Shown: piece by piece, positions 8,404 to 17,939 of the stretch
Layout of the letters: every line of letters starts with the position of its first letter
Position numbering within the stretch: the first letter of the stretch is position 1
Assembly (NCBI RefSeq): GCF_027111295.1
Contig: NZ_CP114287.1
Coordinates: 1,240,001 to 1,304,000, forward strand
From: Flavobacterium gelatinilyticum
GTDB taxonomy: Bacteria; Bacteroidota; Bacteroidia; Flavobacteriales; Flavobacteriaceae
Length of the DNA: 64,000 bases
Reading direction: 5' to 3'
Notes under the pieces: generated by a model
The model's database searches: none
Seen by the model: only the letters and a program-made list of their open reading frames with translations
What the model was told of the DNA's origin: nothing
Made by a program: the position numbers and the translations under genes

Positions 8404-9294
8404 TTAAACTGCCTTTTGTTTCTTTTTGAAGATCATTTTAAAGAGATTTATCACTCCCAAAACTATAAATCCTAATACGAGTCCGATAGTAAATTCTTTG
8501 ATAATGGACGGCAGGTTAATTTGAGGAACGTAATGGTGAAAAAATGGAATGTAGTGCACAAAAATACCACCTGCTACTAATAGTAAAGCGATGGTTCCAA
8601 TTACGGTTAAACCTTTGATAACCAAAGGAAGGGCTTTTACTAACAAGTTTCCAATAAATCTTGAAGGGCTTTTTTCGCTTTTGCTGAATTTTATAAGTTT
8701 GTAACCCGCTTCATCCATTCTTACAATAAGCGCTACAATACCGTACACTCCTATTGTGGCAACCAGTGCAATTATCGATGTTACGATGATCTGCTGTGTA
8801 AGAGGTTCTTCCATTACTGTTCCTAATGCGATGATGACGATCTCTACAGATAATATAAAATCAGTAATAATTGCTGATTTTATTTTTCCTTTTTCAACTT
8901 CCAGAATTTGTTCTTCGGTAAGGACTTCATTTGTTATTCCTTCTGATTCGTCGTGTTTGTGGGGAAAAAGAAATTCGTAGATTTTTTCGGCTCCTTCATA
9001 AGCCAGAAAAAGACCGCCCAGAACCAGAATCACAATGATGGCAACTGGCAAAAATGCGCTTAATAAAAAGGCTATTGGAAGAATAATGATTTTATTTAGT
9101 AAAGAACCTTTGCTGATTGCCCATAAAACAGGAAGCTCTCTTGACGACGCAAATCCCGAAGCTTTCTCTGCATTTACAGCTAAATCATCTCCAAGAATTC
9201 CTGCTGTTTTTTTTGCTGCAATTTTACTCATTACAGCCACATCATCCATAATTGCTGCGATATCATCTAATAGTACGAAAAAACCTGATGCCAT
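8404..9294 (-). CDS. DUF808 (YedI-like) inner-membrane protein
   Basis: 296 residues. It opens with the family's conserved N terminus MASGFFVLLDDIAAIMDDVA followed by KIAAKKTAGILGDDLAVNAEK, and has about six hydrophobic segments (two near residues 70-100, others around 150-200 and 230-290). This matches the DUF808/YedI family, whose function is not established. The frame extends ten codons upstream, but MASGFF is the usual family start. It may be co-transcribed with the tiny membrane gene upstream at 9378-9497. Confidence 0.87.
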   Translation of the reverse strand: MASGFFVLLDDIAAIMDDVAVMSKIAAKKTAGILGDDLAVNAEKASGFASSRELPVLWAISKGSLLNKIIILPIAFLLSAFLPVAIIVILVLGGLFLAYEGAEKIYEFLFPHKHDESEGITNEVLTEEQILEVEKGKIKSAIITDFILSVEIVIIALGTVMEEPLTQQIIVTSIIALVATIGVYGIVALIVRMDEAGYKLIKFSKSEKSPSRFIGNLLVKALPLVIKGLTVIGTIALLLVAGGIFVHYIPFFHHYVPQINLPSIIKEFTIGLVLGFIVLGVINLFKMIFKKKQKAV

Positions 9295-9377
9295 TATTTT
9301 TTGTTTTTTAATTCTTAATACCAATTTATTTTGGTTGTGCGAATCTACTACTTTTGGTTTAATTTTCCTCTAAAAAT

Positions 9378-9497
9378 TTAACTGCACTGCCCCAAAAGAA
9401 CCCACAAAAGGATAAAAACGATTATGGTTCCAAAACAGCCTCCTCCTAATTTTTTTGCTCCGTAACCGGCAAGCAATCCTCTAAATATATTGTTCAT
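9378..9497 (-). CDS. 39-residue glycine-rich single-pass membrane protein
   Basis: A short gene with an ATG at 9497 and TAA at 9378. It begins MNNIFRGLLAGYGAKKLGGG, has a central Cys, and then a hydrophobic helix FGTIIVFILLWVLLGQC. The layout (short amphipathic start, GAKKLGGGCF, one transmembrane segment ending in Gly-x-Cys) matches small membrane proteins I remember from other Bacteroidota, but no function is known to me. It lies directly upstream of the DUF808 membrane gene on the same strand, leaving an 83-nt gap. No other gene is seen in the 377-nt gap between the flanking large genes. Confidence 0.6.
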   Translation of the reverse strand: MNNIFRGLLAGYGAKKLGGGCFGTIIVFILLWVLLGQCS

Positions 9498-9595
9498 AGT
9501 TATATGTTTTTTATGTTACTGTAAATTTGGGAATTAAGACGAGATATTTTTTTATACTAATTTTTAAAAATCTTTCATTATTCACGGATATAAAC

Positions 9596-9628
9596 AAAAA
9601 AACACCAGCATTTCTGCTGGTGTTTTTT
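9596..9628 (-). terminator. Terminator after clpB
   Basis: Perfect stem AAAAAACACCAGCA / TGCTGGTGTTTTTT with a TTTC loop, 43 nt beyond the clpB stop. The arms share the core CACCAG/CTGGTG with the terminator at 8353-8387. Confidence 0.88.
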
Positions 9629-9671
9629 GTTTGAAATTAAATACACGATGGGTTCATCGCGGCATTATTAA

Positions 9672-12275
9672 TTATTCTACAGCTTGTGTCTGATTTCTAA
9701 AAACCAGTTTACCATCAAAAGCATCTAACAAAATAATGCTGTCTGTAGTGATGTTTCCGGCCAGAATTTCTTTTGAAAGCTGATTGAGAACTTCTCTCTG
9801 TACGACACGTTTTACCGGTCTTGCTCCAAACTGAGGATCAAATCCTTTGTCTGACAAGTACGCAATTGCTTCCGGAGTAGCATCCATTGTAATACCTTGC
9901 TGTGCAAGCATTTTGGTTACACCTTTTAACTGCAGCCCCACGATTCTGGAAATATTATCGACTGTAAGCGGTGTAAACATTACAATCTCGTCGATACGGT
10001 TTATAAATTCAGGACGAACGGTTTGTTTCAATAATCCTAAAACTTCGTTTTTCGCTGCTTCAGTTGCTGCTTCAACACCGCCTTTTAGATTTTCGAATTT
10101 CTCCTGAATAATCTGGCTTCCCATATTAGACGTCATGATGATAATCGTGTTCTTGAAATCGGCCAGACGGCCTTTATTATCTGTTAAACGGCCTTCGTCG
10201 AGAACCTGCAATAAAATATTGAACGTATCCGGATGCGCTTTTTCGATCTCGTCCAGCAAGATTACAGAATAAGGTTTTCTACGTACGGCTTCTGTTAATT
10301 GTCCGCCTTCATCATAACCTACATATCCCGGAGGCGCACCTACTAAACGGCTCACGCTGTGGCGTTCCTGGTACTCACTCATATCGATACGCGTCATCGC
10401 ATTTTCGTCATCAAAAAGATATTCGGCCAAAGCTTTTGCCAATTCGGTTTTACCCACTCCGGTTGTTCCTAAGAATAAGAAAGTTCCAACTGGTTTTCTC
10501 ATATCCTGCAAACCTGCGCGGCTTCTGCGAACGGCATCACTTACCGCTTCTATTGCTTCCTCCTGCCCCACTACACGTTTGTGCAGTTCATCTTCAAGGT
10601 GCAGTAGTTTTTCTCTTTCTGTCTGAAGCATTTTAGTAACCGGAATACCTGTCCATTTTGCTACCACTTCTGCGATATCTTCTCTGGTAACTTCTTCTTT
10701 TATTAAAGAATTTCCAGATTGATATTCCTGTAATTGTTTTTGCAAAATTTCCTGGCGTTCCTGTGCTTCTTTTATTTTTCCGTAACGAATTTCGGCTACT
10801 TTTCCGTAATCACCATCACGCTCTGCACGTTCTGCTTCGTATTTAAAGTCCTCGATCTCATGTTTTACGGCTTGAATTCCGTCAACAATATCTTTTTCAG
10901 ATTTCCATTTTGCGTAGATTTCGTTGCGTTCCTCTTTAAGATTAGCCAGATCGAGACGTAAAATTTTCAGTTTGTTTTCTTCTTTTTCGCGTTTGATAGC
11001 TTCGATCTCGATTTCTAACTGCATGATTTTGCGATCCAAAACATCCAATTCTTCCGGCTTTGAATTGATTTCCATACGCAGTTTAGAAGCCGCTTCGTCC
11101 ATTAAATCAATCGCCTTATCCGGTAAGAAACGATTGGTAATATATCTTTGCGAAAGTTCAACTGCGGCAATAATTGCCTCATCTTTAATCTGAACTTTAT
11201 GGTGTGTTTCGTATTTTTCTTTGATTCCACGCAAAATCGAAATTGCACTTTCGGTATCCGGTTCATCGATTAGAACTTTTTGGAAACGTCTTTCAAGGGC
11301 TTTGTCTTTTTCAAAATATTTTTGATATTCATCTAAAGTTGTTGCACCAATCGCTCTTAGTTCGCCACGCGCCAAAGCAGGTTTTAAGATGTTGGCTGCA
11401 TCCATCGCGCCTTCTCCTCCACCCGCTCCTACAAGCGTATGAATCTCGTCAATAAACAAAACGATATCACCTTCTGCTGCTGTAACTTCTTTTACAACTG
11501 ATTTTAAACGTTCCTCAAATTCTCCTTTGTATTTCGCTCCGGCAATCAGAGCTCCCATATCCAGCGAGAAAACGATTTTATCTTTTAAGTTTTCCGGAAC
11601 GTCTCCGTCAACAATTCTGTGCGCCAAACCTTCTGCAATAGCCGTTTTACCTACTCCGGGCTCACCAATAAGCATTGGATTGTTTTTGGTTCTTCGGGTC
11701 AGGATCTGCAGTACGCGACGGATTTCTTCATCACGGCCAATAACCGGATCCAGTTTTCCTGTACGGGCTAATTCGTTTAGGTTTTTAGCATATTTGTTCA
11801 GCGAGTTATAGGTTTCTTCTGCCGAAGCCGAAGTTACTCTTTCGCCTTTACGCAATTCTTCGATTGCCGCTTTCAGACCTTTTCCGGTTACTCCCTGATC
11901 TTTTAAGATTTGGGAGACTTTGCTTTTTGAGTCGAAAATGGCTAAAATTAAATGCTCGATCGAAACATATTCGTCGTTCATTTTTTGTGCAATAATTTCA
12001 GCTTCGTTCAAAGTTTTATTAGCGTCTCTTGAAAGCATGATTTCGCCTCCCGAAACTTTTGGAAAGCTCTGAATTGTACTGTCTAGAATTTGTAAAAACA
12101 AAGGCACATTTACGTTTAATTTTTTCAAAATAAATGGCGCTGCATTTTCGTCAACCTCAAAAATAGCTTTAAAAATGTGCTCATTTTCAATTTGCTGCTG
12201 GCCGTTTCGCTGTGCTAATTGCTGCGACAACTGAATGGCTTCCTGCGATTTAATAGTAAATTTATTTATATTCAT
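9672..12275 (-). CDS. clpB: ATP-dependent disaggregase ClpB
   Basis: 867 residues, full length. It contains the N-terminal Clp repeat domain (about 1-145), the first AAA+ module with Walker [10 protein letters not shown] (204-212) and Walker [15 protein letters not shown], the long ClpB middle coiled coil (about 400-530: [20 protein letters not shown]), and the second AAA+ module with [26 protein letters not shown] and the sensor [10 protein letters not shown]. ClpB works with DnaK/DnaJ to pull apart protein aggregates after heat stress. The middle domain and lack of an IGF/L ClpP loop distinguish it from ClpA/ClpC. It is transcribed alone, divergently from ytxJ. I found no clear heat-shock operator upstream. 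Confidence 0.98.
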   Translation of the reverse strand: MNINKFTIKSQEAIQLSQQLAQRNGQQQIENEHIFKAIFEVDENAAPFILKKLNVNVPLFLQILDSTIQSFPKVSGGEIMLSRDANKTLNEAEIIAQKMNDEYVSIEHLILAIFDSKSKVSQILKDQGVTGKGLKAAIEELRKGERVTSASAEETYNSLNKYAKNLNELARTGKLDPVIGRDEEIRRVLQILTRRTKNNPMLIGEPGVGKTAIAEGLAHRIVDGDVPENLKDKIVFSLDMGALIAGAKYKGEFEERLKSVVKEVTAAEGDIVLFIDEIHTLVGAGGGEGAMDAANILKPALARGELRAIGATTLDEYQKYFEKDKALERRFQKVLIDEPDTESAISILRGIKEKYETHHKVQIKDEAIIAAVELSQRYITNRFLPDKAIDLMDEAASKLRMEINSKPEELDVLDRKIMQLEIEIEAIKREKEENKLKILRLDLANLKEERNEIYAKWKSEKDIVDGIQAVKHEIEDFKYEAERAERDGDYGKVAEIRYGKIKEAQERQEILQKQLQEYQSGNSLIKEEVTREDIAEVVAKWTGIPVTKMLQTEREKLLHLEDELHKRVVGQEEAIEAVSDAVRRSRAGLQDMRKPVGTFLFLGTTGVGKTELAKALAEYLFDDENAMTRIDMSEYQERHSVSRLVGAPPGYVGYDEGGQLTEAVRRKPYSVILLDEIEKAHPDTFNILLQVLDEGRLTDNKGRLADFKNTIIIMTSNMGSQIIQEKFENLKGGVEAATEAAKNEVLGLLKQTVRPEFINRIDEIVMFTPLTVDNISRIVGLQLKGVTKMLAQQGITMDATPEAIAYLSDKGFDPQFGARPVKRVVQREVLNQLSKEILAGNITTDSIILLDAFDGKLVFRNQTQAVE

Positions 12276-12365
12276 ATTTTTTCGATTTAGGATTGATTTC
12301 TTGTTTTGATATCTTATACGATTAAAGTTACGATTTATTGAGCTACGTTTTTAACCCAAATAATT

Positions 12366-12373
12366 TAACTTTG
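12366..12373 (+). promoter_or_regulatory. Promoter box for ytxJ and the HD hydrolase
   Basis: TAACTTTG followed by C on the plus strand. A TTG lies 25 nt upstream (12338-12340), slightly farther than usual. The inferred leader is about 105 nt. Confidence 0.5.
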
Positions 12374-12481
12374 CATTGAAATAGACAAATTATATTCCAC
12401 AGTAAAAAAACAGACAAAATGACGTAAAAATCTTGATTTTAATCATTTTTACACGTCAAAAAGTCATAAATTAAGCCAAAT

Positions 12482-12871
12482 ATGAGTTTTTTTAATTCAA
12501 TCTTCGGAAGTTCAGAGAACTCAGAAGCCTCAAAAAGTAAAGTTAACTGGACAGAATTGACCGACGTTCTTCAGTTAATGGAAATCGAAGCCATCTCTAA
12601 TGAAAAACCTGTTGTGATCTTTAAGCACAGCACACGCTGCAGTATAAGCCGTATGGCGCTGAAACAATTTGAAAGAGAATATGATCTTGAAGGGGTTGTT
12701 GATGCTTATTTTTTAGATTTGATTGCACACCGTGATGTTTCGAATGAAATTGCCAGCCGATTTGGTGTATACCATGAATCGCCGCAATTGATTCTGATTA
12801 AAAACGGAAAAGCGGTTTACAATGTTTCGCACAGTGATATTGATGCCGAAGCATTGAAAACTAAAGTGTAA
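12482..12871 (+). CDS. ytxJ: YtxJ-family bacillithiol-system monothiol protein
   Basis: 129 residues with a thioredoxin-like fold. The family signature VIFKHSTRCSISRMAL carries a single reactive Cys in a TRCS context (monothiol, like bacilliredoxins), followed by YFLDLIAHRDVSNEIASRFGVYHESPQ with the cis-Pro after ESPQ and LIKNGKAVYN. This family is linked to bacillithiol-dependent protein de-thiolation in Firmicutes and Bacteroidota; the direct activity is inferred. It is cytosolic and precedes the HD-domain gene by 19 nt, so the two are probably co-transcribed. Confidence 0.85.
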   Translation: MSFFNSIFGSSENSEASKSKVNWTELTDVLQLMEIEAISNEKPVVIFKHSTRCSISRMALKQFEREYDLEGVVDAYFLDLIAHRDVSNEIASRFGVYHESPQLILIKNGKAVYNVSHSDIDAEALKTKV

Positions 12872-12890
12872 CTTCTAAAAACACCACTAC

Positions 12891-13433
12891 ATGGATGTAC
12901 AGTCAGCGTATCAAAAAACAATCATTTTTGCCACTATCAAACATTTAGAAAACAATCAGACGATTACTGATTCTGAACTTCCTTATGTTATTCATCTAAG
13001 CAATGTTGCAATGGAAATTTTGATTGCATCAGGGCAAACGGATCAGTTTAATCTGCTTTTCGCAACACAGGTTGCTCTGCTGCATGATACTTTGGAAGAT
13101 ACTAATACTACTTTTGAAGAACTGGAACGCGAATTTGGAACTGAAGTTGCTGAAGGTGTTTCTGCCTTAACCAAAAATGCAGCTTTACCGAAAGAGGAAA
13201 AAATGCCGGACAGTTTAAACCGAATTTCAAAATTGAGAAAGGAAGTCTGGGCTATAAAACTGGCGGACAGAATAACGAATCTGCAAAAACCGCCAAAAAC
13301 GTGGGACGATCTTAAAAGAAGAAAATATAAAGAGGAAGCCGCTGTTATTCTTGAAAAACTCAAAGGCGGCAATGCGTATTTGGAAAATCGTCTAAAAGCA
13401 AAAATCGAAGAATACGAACAATACCTCGATTAG
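12891..13433 (+). CDS. HD-domain phosphohydrolase (SpoT/MESH1-like)
   Basis: 180 residues. The metal-binding HD motif set is visible: YVIHLSNVA (His35), ALLHDTLEDT (His65-Asp66 and Glu69-Asp70) and WAIKLADRITNL. This pattern, and the size, match stand-alone (p)ppGpp-hydrolase-like HD proteins (MESH1-type), which lack the synthetase and regulatory domains of Rel/SpoT. Hydrolysis of ppGpp has not been shown for this gene, and other nucleotides are possible. It follows ytxJ closely and ends before an inverted-repeat block that separates it from convergent membrane genes. Confidence 0.75.
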   Translation: MDVQSAYQKTIIFATIKHLENNQTITDSELPYVIHLSNVAMEILIASGQTDQFNLLFATQVALLHDTLEDTNTTFEELEREFGTEVAEGVSALTKNAALPKEEKMPDSLNRISKLRKEVWAIKLADRITNLQKPPKTWDDLKRRKYKEEAAVILEKLKGGNAYLENRLKAKIEEYEQYLD

Positions 13434-13440
13434 TTTTATT

Positions 13441-13565
13441 TGTAAAAAAGTGAAATGTGAGATGTGAAATGTAAAAAAGTGAGATGTAAAATGTAAAATG
13501 TAGTCTGATATCATTTCACATCTCACTATTTACTTTTAACTTTTCACATTTTCAAATTTAACCAT
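13441..13565. repeat. Tandem-word inverted repeat between convergent genes
   Basis: The left half repeats words such as GTGAAATGTGAGATG. The right half carries their complement. The longest perfect pair is GTGAGATGTGAAATG (13457-13471) and CATTTCACATCTCAC (13512-13526), 15 nt each. It can fold into one long hairpin and fills almost the entire gap between two converging genes, so it could end transcription in both directions, but no clean T run follows. Confidence 0.75.
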
Positions 13566-13583
13566 CTCACGCTTCACAAAAGT

Positions 13584-14765
13584 TTAATAGCTTCCGCTTG
13601 AACCTCCTCCGCTAAAACCGCCGTCTCCAAATTCCATTGGCGATCCGGTCTTAATTTCCGGTTTTAAACCAAAACTTGAGGCAACTATAAGCGTTTCTGC
13701 ATTTAAAAAAGCATTTGAATTATTAATTCGGTCCGGTTTAAAAGTTAAGCCGCTTTCTTTATTTTTTAGTTTCTGAATAGAAAAATAAGCAATTCCGGAT
13801 AATATAAGTCCTCCAACGGTTAATGCCGCTTCTACAGGTAAAACCGAATAATAAAATCTAATTGTAAAAACCGTAAAAGCAATTGCCGCAAAACTAATCC
13901 AGAGCATGATTTTGTCTTTTGTCCGGATAGCCTGAACTAAATAAACCGCCGGAACAATAAATGTGAAGGCATAAAAGAACCACGAAAACGGAATGTCCTG
14001 TCCGGGTTTTACATCAACTCCCAAAAGTTCTGACGAAAGCTCCCTTACAACCAAATAATTGCAGGAAAGATAAAACAGAATCAAACAGAAACTATAAGCA
14101 AGAACTAATCCGTTGTAATGATAAATTCTGGTCAGATTTTTTATTCTCTTTTTAGTAAAAAAGTAAAATCCTGCCGCTGTTAACATGGCTGTAAAAGGCA
14201 GAATCGTTTTTCCAATATCGCCAATTTCAAACATCCCGTAAAATAAAACTGCCGATGAAGCCAGACAAAAAACCAGCATTGATAATAAGTGCAGATATCT
14301 GCTGTAAGCCAGGTAAGAAACAGCAGCCACTACTATAGCCGGCAGCAGCGATGTATAATAATGTTCTGTTAGAATTACAATGGCAAAACCTGCGTTTAAA
14401 ATAATTCCGAGGATAAAAGCATCATCTAAACCGTGCCGGTAATATTTATTATTGGCTAAAATTTCAGCTCCTGCAACACCAATTCCTCCAAAAATAAAAC
14501 AGCAGATGCTGAAGAAAGTCCTTTCTGAAGAAACACTTCCGGTTAAGGCCACAAAGGATACCACACCACAGATTGATGCATACAAAAAGGCTCCCAGTAA
14601 AAAGAAACCTAAACGGACTAAAATATTGGTCTGAACTTTAAAAGAAGGCAATTCTATCTTAATTATTTTCTTTTGCTCTTTGCTGATAAAACCGGCACTT
14701 TCAAGAGAATCAGCTTCTTCTATTAAAGCCAGATTGTTTAATAAATTTTTATCGTGTACTATCAT
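13584..14765 (-). CDS. Multi-pass membrane protein, DUF2157-neighbour type
   Basis: 393 residues with about ten hydrophobic segments from residue 50 to 330, a short cytosolic N terminus (NLALIEEADSLESAGFISKEQ) resembling the small helical domain of DUF2157 proteins, and a glycine/serine-rich tail ending GDGGFSGGGSSGSY. That tail resembles the end of TPM/YgcG-type membrane proteins. Its start overlaps the stop of the upstream gene by four bases (ATGA), so the two are translationally coupled and probably form a membrane complex. Function unknown; no catalytic motif seen. Confidence 0.75.
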   Translation of the reverse strand: MIVHDKNLLNNLALIEEADSLESAGFISKEQKKIIKIELPSFKVQTNILVRLGFFLLGAFLYASICGVVSFVALTGSVSSERTFFSICCFIFGGIGVAGAEILANNKYYRHGLDDAFILGIILNAGFAIVILTEHYYTSLLPAIVVAAVSYLAYSRYLHLLSMLVFCLASSAVLFYGMFEIGDIGKTILPFTAMLTAAGFYFFTKKRIKNLTRIYHYNGLVLAYSFCLILFYLSCNYLVVRELSSELLGVDVKPGQDIPFSWFFYAFTFIVPAVYLVQAIRTKDKIMLWISFAAIAFTVFTIRFYYSVLPVEAALTVGGLILSGIAYFSIQKLKNKESGLTFKPDRINNSNAFLNAETLIVASSFGLKPEIKTGSPMEFGDGGFSGGGSSGSY

Positions 14766-15760
14766 TTTGCAATTTCTTTATTGAAGTTCTTAATCAGTTT
14801 TATAAACATTACAATCGAGCCGATAAAATAAATTGGCAAAATGAAAATCAATAGTTCCCAAAAATCATCAAAATCAGCATTTTCAAATATTCTGAACAAG
14901 AAAATATTAATTCCGATATAGGCATAAATAATCATAAAAACATACAACGAAATTGCTTTGAGCTGAAAACTTACTTTGTAAAAATAATAAGAAGATCCAG
15001 CCAGAATTACTGCAAAAAGAAGCCAGATTAATTCATCCCTAACCATGTTGCTTATGCAGGCAATACTGATGATGTGCAGGGCAAATGTGAGATATACTAA
15101 TGTAAAATGCGTTTTAAGTTTAATCTTGAAGCTGTAAACTGTCCATAAAATAAGTAAAACACCCAGCATTAAAGCCGAATAACTCAAACTTTGATTTGCA
15201 TAAAAATTGTTAGTATCGTTAAATATTTCCTGAGGCGTTACCGAAAGACCTATGTAAGCAGCAAGACCTGTTACAGCAATAGTCAGAACGCTGCGGTTAT
15301 CAAAATAATAAGCACAAAAGAAACTCACAATTGTTGGAACCAAAGTTGCCAGACCGTAATGCGTTCCAAATGCTTCATGCTGAAATTGTAAGTATCCAAT
15401 AAAAATGCAGGTTAAGATGTTCGCAGCTAATACGAGATATTCTAAAAACGGACTTTCAAATTTGGTTTCTGTTTTTTGAAAACCCTGTGAGTTTTTAAAA
15501 CAATAATAAAAACAGCCGCAAATAACAATCAGTAAAACAGTAAGCAATGCAATGTGGCCAATGCTGTCTATATTATCATAAATCAGGATTCCTATTCCCG
15601 AAGTAAACATTAATACCGCCAGAGAAAGCAGCAGTTTCAGTTCTACATTTAATGAAAAAATATTCAGGCTTCGATACTCTTCAATTTCTCTTAACTGATT
15701 TTTGGTAACCAGTTTTTTCTCAAAAAGCTCCTGAGTTAATTGTTCGTCAAATTTCGTCAT
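14762..15760 (-). CDS. DUF2157-family multi-pass membrane protein
   Basis: 332 residues. The N-terminal soluble helices (FDEQLTQELFEKKLVTKNQLREIEEY) are followed by about ten transmembrane helices, the arrangement of DUF2157 proteins. It ends in a basic tail (IKLIKNFNKEIAK). It is the first gene of a two-gene unit with the protein at 13584-14765, overlapping by 4 nt. The role is unknown. Confidence 0.75.
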   Translation of the reverse strand: MTKFDEQLTQELFEKKLVTKNQLREIEEYRSLNIFSLNVELKLLLSLAVLMFTSGIGILIYDNIDSIGHIALLTVLLIVICGCFYYCFKNSQGFQKTETKFESPFLEYLVLAANILTCIFIGYLQFQHEAFGTHYGLATLVPTIVSFFCAYYFDNRSVLTIAVTGLAAYIGLSVTPQEIFNDTNNFYANQSLSYSALMLGVLLILWTVYSFKIKLKTHFTLVYLTFALHIISIACISNMVRDELIWLLFAVILAGSSYYFYKVSFQLKAISLYVFMIIYAYIGINIFLFRIFENADFDDFWELLIFILPIYFIGSIVMFIKLIKNFNKEIAK

Positions 15761-15848
15761 GTTTTTTTTAACTTAGAAATAACTATTTCTCAAATATATA
15801 TAATTAGTATGAATTTTCCTTTTTAATTATATAGTATAATATACCGCA

Positions 15849-15880
15849 AAAAAAATGCGCTAAGTTTTAGCGCATTTTTA
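15849..15880 (-). terminator. Terminator after the lipoprotein at 15910-16485
   Basis: Perfect stem AAAAATGCGCTAA / TTAGCGCATTTTT with a GTT loop and T runs on both strands, 30 nt beyond the stop. Confidence 0.9.
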
Positions 15881-15909
15881 AATTTGATAAAATGAGTTTA
15901 AATCATTTA

Positions 15910-16485
15910 TTATTTTTGGATTTTGATATCAACCACAATTTTTGGATCGAAACCTACTTTTTGAGCAGATTTTACCAAGATAACTCCTTTTTTTCCTGCA
16001 GCATTTTTGAATAAAATGATTTTAGGAAGATCAGTTGTAGAAAATGAATTATCATCATCAGCAATAGTAAGGTTTGCTAAATCTTCACCTTTTTCTAATT
16101 TAGCAAATTGATCAGCTGTATACTGATTTGTAACATAATTAACAAAATCAGTGTTTTTCCCACCAGCAATACCATCTTCTGAATCACTTGGACTTACAAA
16201 ATAAGTCATAGAATTGCTTCCGAAAAATGCAATGTCAATTTTTGGTAAAATTGCAGCGTCGATTGCGCTTTTCTTGTATGATTTTCCAGTTTCTGTTGAA
16301 AAGAAACGAGCTGCGTCATAACCCTCAGAAAAATCTAAAGTAAAAGCAACATCTTTGAATGTTTTTAATGTCGCAGTGTCTACAACTTCTGTTTCAGTTT
16401 CTTTGTCATCACTAGAACAACTTGTTAAAATTGATGCAAATGCAAATACTACTAATGCAATGTTTTTTGTAAAATTCATTTTCAT
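15910..16485 (-). CDS. Secreted lipoprotein of unknown function
   Basis: 191 residues. The signal MKMNFTKNIALVVFAFASILTSC ends in a lipobox Cys (residue 23), and SSDDKETETEVVD follows as an acidic surface-export tail. The mature part mixes alpha and beta segments (FKDVAFTLDFSEGYDAARFF, IDIAFFGSNSMTYFVSPSDS, KIILFKNAAGKKGVILVKSA) and has no Cys, so it is not a disulfide-stabilised domain. No family recognised. It is monocistronic, with its own terminator. Confidence 0.75.
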   Translation of the reverse strand: MKMNFTKNIALVVFAFASILTSCSSDDKETETEVVDTATLKTFKDVAFTLDFSEGYDAARFFSTETGKSYKKSAIDAAILPKIDIAFFGSNSMTYFVSPSDSEDGIAGGKNTDFVNYVTNQYTADQFAKLEKGEDLANLTIADDDNSFSTTDLPKIILFKNAAGKKGVILVKSAQKVGFDPKIVVDIKIQK

Positions 16486-16592
16486 AAAAAATTTAAATTT
16501 TGGCGCGAAGCTAGTATTAAAATTTTAGAAATTATAATTATTTTAACAAAAAATCCTGCATTAAATTTAAATTAGAAAATCTATAAGTGTAA

Positions 16593-17873
16593 CTAATACA
16601 CAACTAACATTTTACGTCTAATCTCTTCTAAACATAAATTATTAATACTTCCTTCGTGTGTGTGTTTAGTTTCTTTCGGAGATTTGTAGGTTCCTGCTTC
16701 CAGTTGTTCGGCTACAGCTTTATAAGCATCTCGAAATGGCATTCCTGCTACCACCATTTCGTTTAAAGTATCTACTGTAAATAGGTAATCGTATTTTTTA
16801 TCTTCTAAAATATGATCTTTAACCGTGATGTCTTTTATTGAGAAAATAGCAATATCCAGACAAGCTTTTAAGTTTTGAATCGCCGGAAACAAACCTTCTT
16901 TTAAAAGCTGTAAATCTCTGTGATAACCGCTTGGAAGATTATTGGTAATTAAAGTGATTTCGTAAGGAAGTGCCTGAATCTTATTGCATTTTCCTCTGAT
17001 TAATTCAAAAACGTCTGGATTTTTTTTGTGAGGCATAATGCTTGAACCCGTTGTAAGATGCGCCGGAAGACCAATAAAATCAAAGTTTTGGCTCATATAC
17101 AAACAAACATCCATTGCAAATTTTGATAAAGTTCCCGCAACACTTGTCATGGCAAAAGCAACAGTTTTTTCTGCTTTTCCACGGCTCATCTGCGCTGCTA
17201 CGGCATTGTATTTCAATGTTTCAAAGCCTAATTCCTGAGTTGTGAAAGTTCTGTTGATTGGAAACGAACTTCCGTAACCTGCAGCAGATCCTAACGGGTT
17301 CTGATCTACAATTTTTGAAGCTGCGTTCAGCATTGTAATATCGTCAATTAAACTTTCAGCATATGCCGAAAACCACATTCCGAATGATGATGGCATTGCA
17401 ATTTGTAAATGCGTATATCCTGGTAATAATACATTTTGATGTTTTTCTGCTGATTCCATCAACAAATCAAAAAGTGTTTTTACCTGTTCTTTTATAGCTT
17501 TTAATTCGTCTTTTAAATACAAATGAACGTCTACTAAAACCTGATCGTTACGAGAACGTGCCGTATGGATTTTCTTTCCTGCATCGCCAAGTTTCTCTGT
17601 TAGCAAATATTCTATTTTAGAGTGAACGTCTTCAAAACTGTCTTCGATTTCGAAATTACCTACTACGATATCTGCGATAATTTCGTTTAAAGCATCAACT
17701 AAAGAAGTGGTTTCTTCCTCTGTCAACAAACCAATTTGTCCTAACATTTTGGCATGCGCAATCGAACCTAAAGCATCGTATTTTGCTAAAACCAAATCCA
17801 GTTCACGATCGTTTCCAACTGTAAATTGTTCGATTTGTTTATCTGTTGGTATTCCTTTTTCCCAAAGTTTCAT
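16593..17873 (-). CDS. argH: Argininosuccinate lyase
   Basis: 426 residues. It cleaves argininosuccinate to arginine and fumarate, the last step of arginine synthesis. The fumarase/aspartase-superfamily signature GSSIMPHKKNPD (277-287) contains the catalytic Ser loop. His155 in PGYTHLQIAMP and HTARSRNDQV (103-112) are also present. It is slightly shorter than the E. coli enzyme but complete. It is the last gene of the leftward arg/pro cluster; a 15-bp palindrome repeat lies between it and argE. Confidence 0.96.
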   Translation of the reverse strand: MKLWEKGIPTDKQIEQFTVGNDRELDLVLAKYDALGSIAHAKMLGQIGLLTEEETTSLVDALNEIIADIVVGNFEIEDSFEDVHSKIEYLLTEKLGDAGKKIHTARSRNDQVLVDVHLYLKDELKAIKEQVKTLFDLLMESAEKHQNVLLPGYTHLQIAMPSSFGMWFSAYAESLIDDITMLNAASKIVDQNPLGSAAGYGSSFPINRTFTTQELGFETLKYNAVAAQMSRGKAEKTVAFAMTSVAGTLSKFAMDVCLYMSQNFDFIGLPAHLTTGSSIMPHKKNPDVFELIRGKCNKIQALPYEITLITNNLPSGYHRDLQLLKEGLFPAIQNLKACLDIAIFSIKDITVKDHILEDKKYDYLFTVDTLNEMVVAGMPFRDAYKAVAEQLEAGTYKSPKETKHTHEGSINNLCLEEIRRKMLVVY

Positions 17874-17892
17874 AGTCTATATTTTTCAGAAG

Positions 17893-17925
17893 AAACCTAA
17901 CAGGTTTTAGAAACCTGTTAGGTTT
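17893..17925. repeat. Palindromic repeat, AACAGGTTT family, copy 1
   Basis: Perfect 15-nt arms AAACCTAACAGGTTT and AAACCTGTTAGGTTT around TAG, between argE and argH. Two related copies lie at 23895-23915 and 23996-24021. No T run follows, so it is better read as a dispersed repeat than as a terminator. Confidence 0.85.
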
Positions 17926-17939
17926 GACTTCGATATTAT

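Noticed and set aside
9672..12275. Several ORFs antisense to clpB and other long genes
   Set aside because: They are short, lack promoters and family motifs, and mirror the codon pattern of the strong gene on the other strand.
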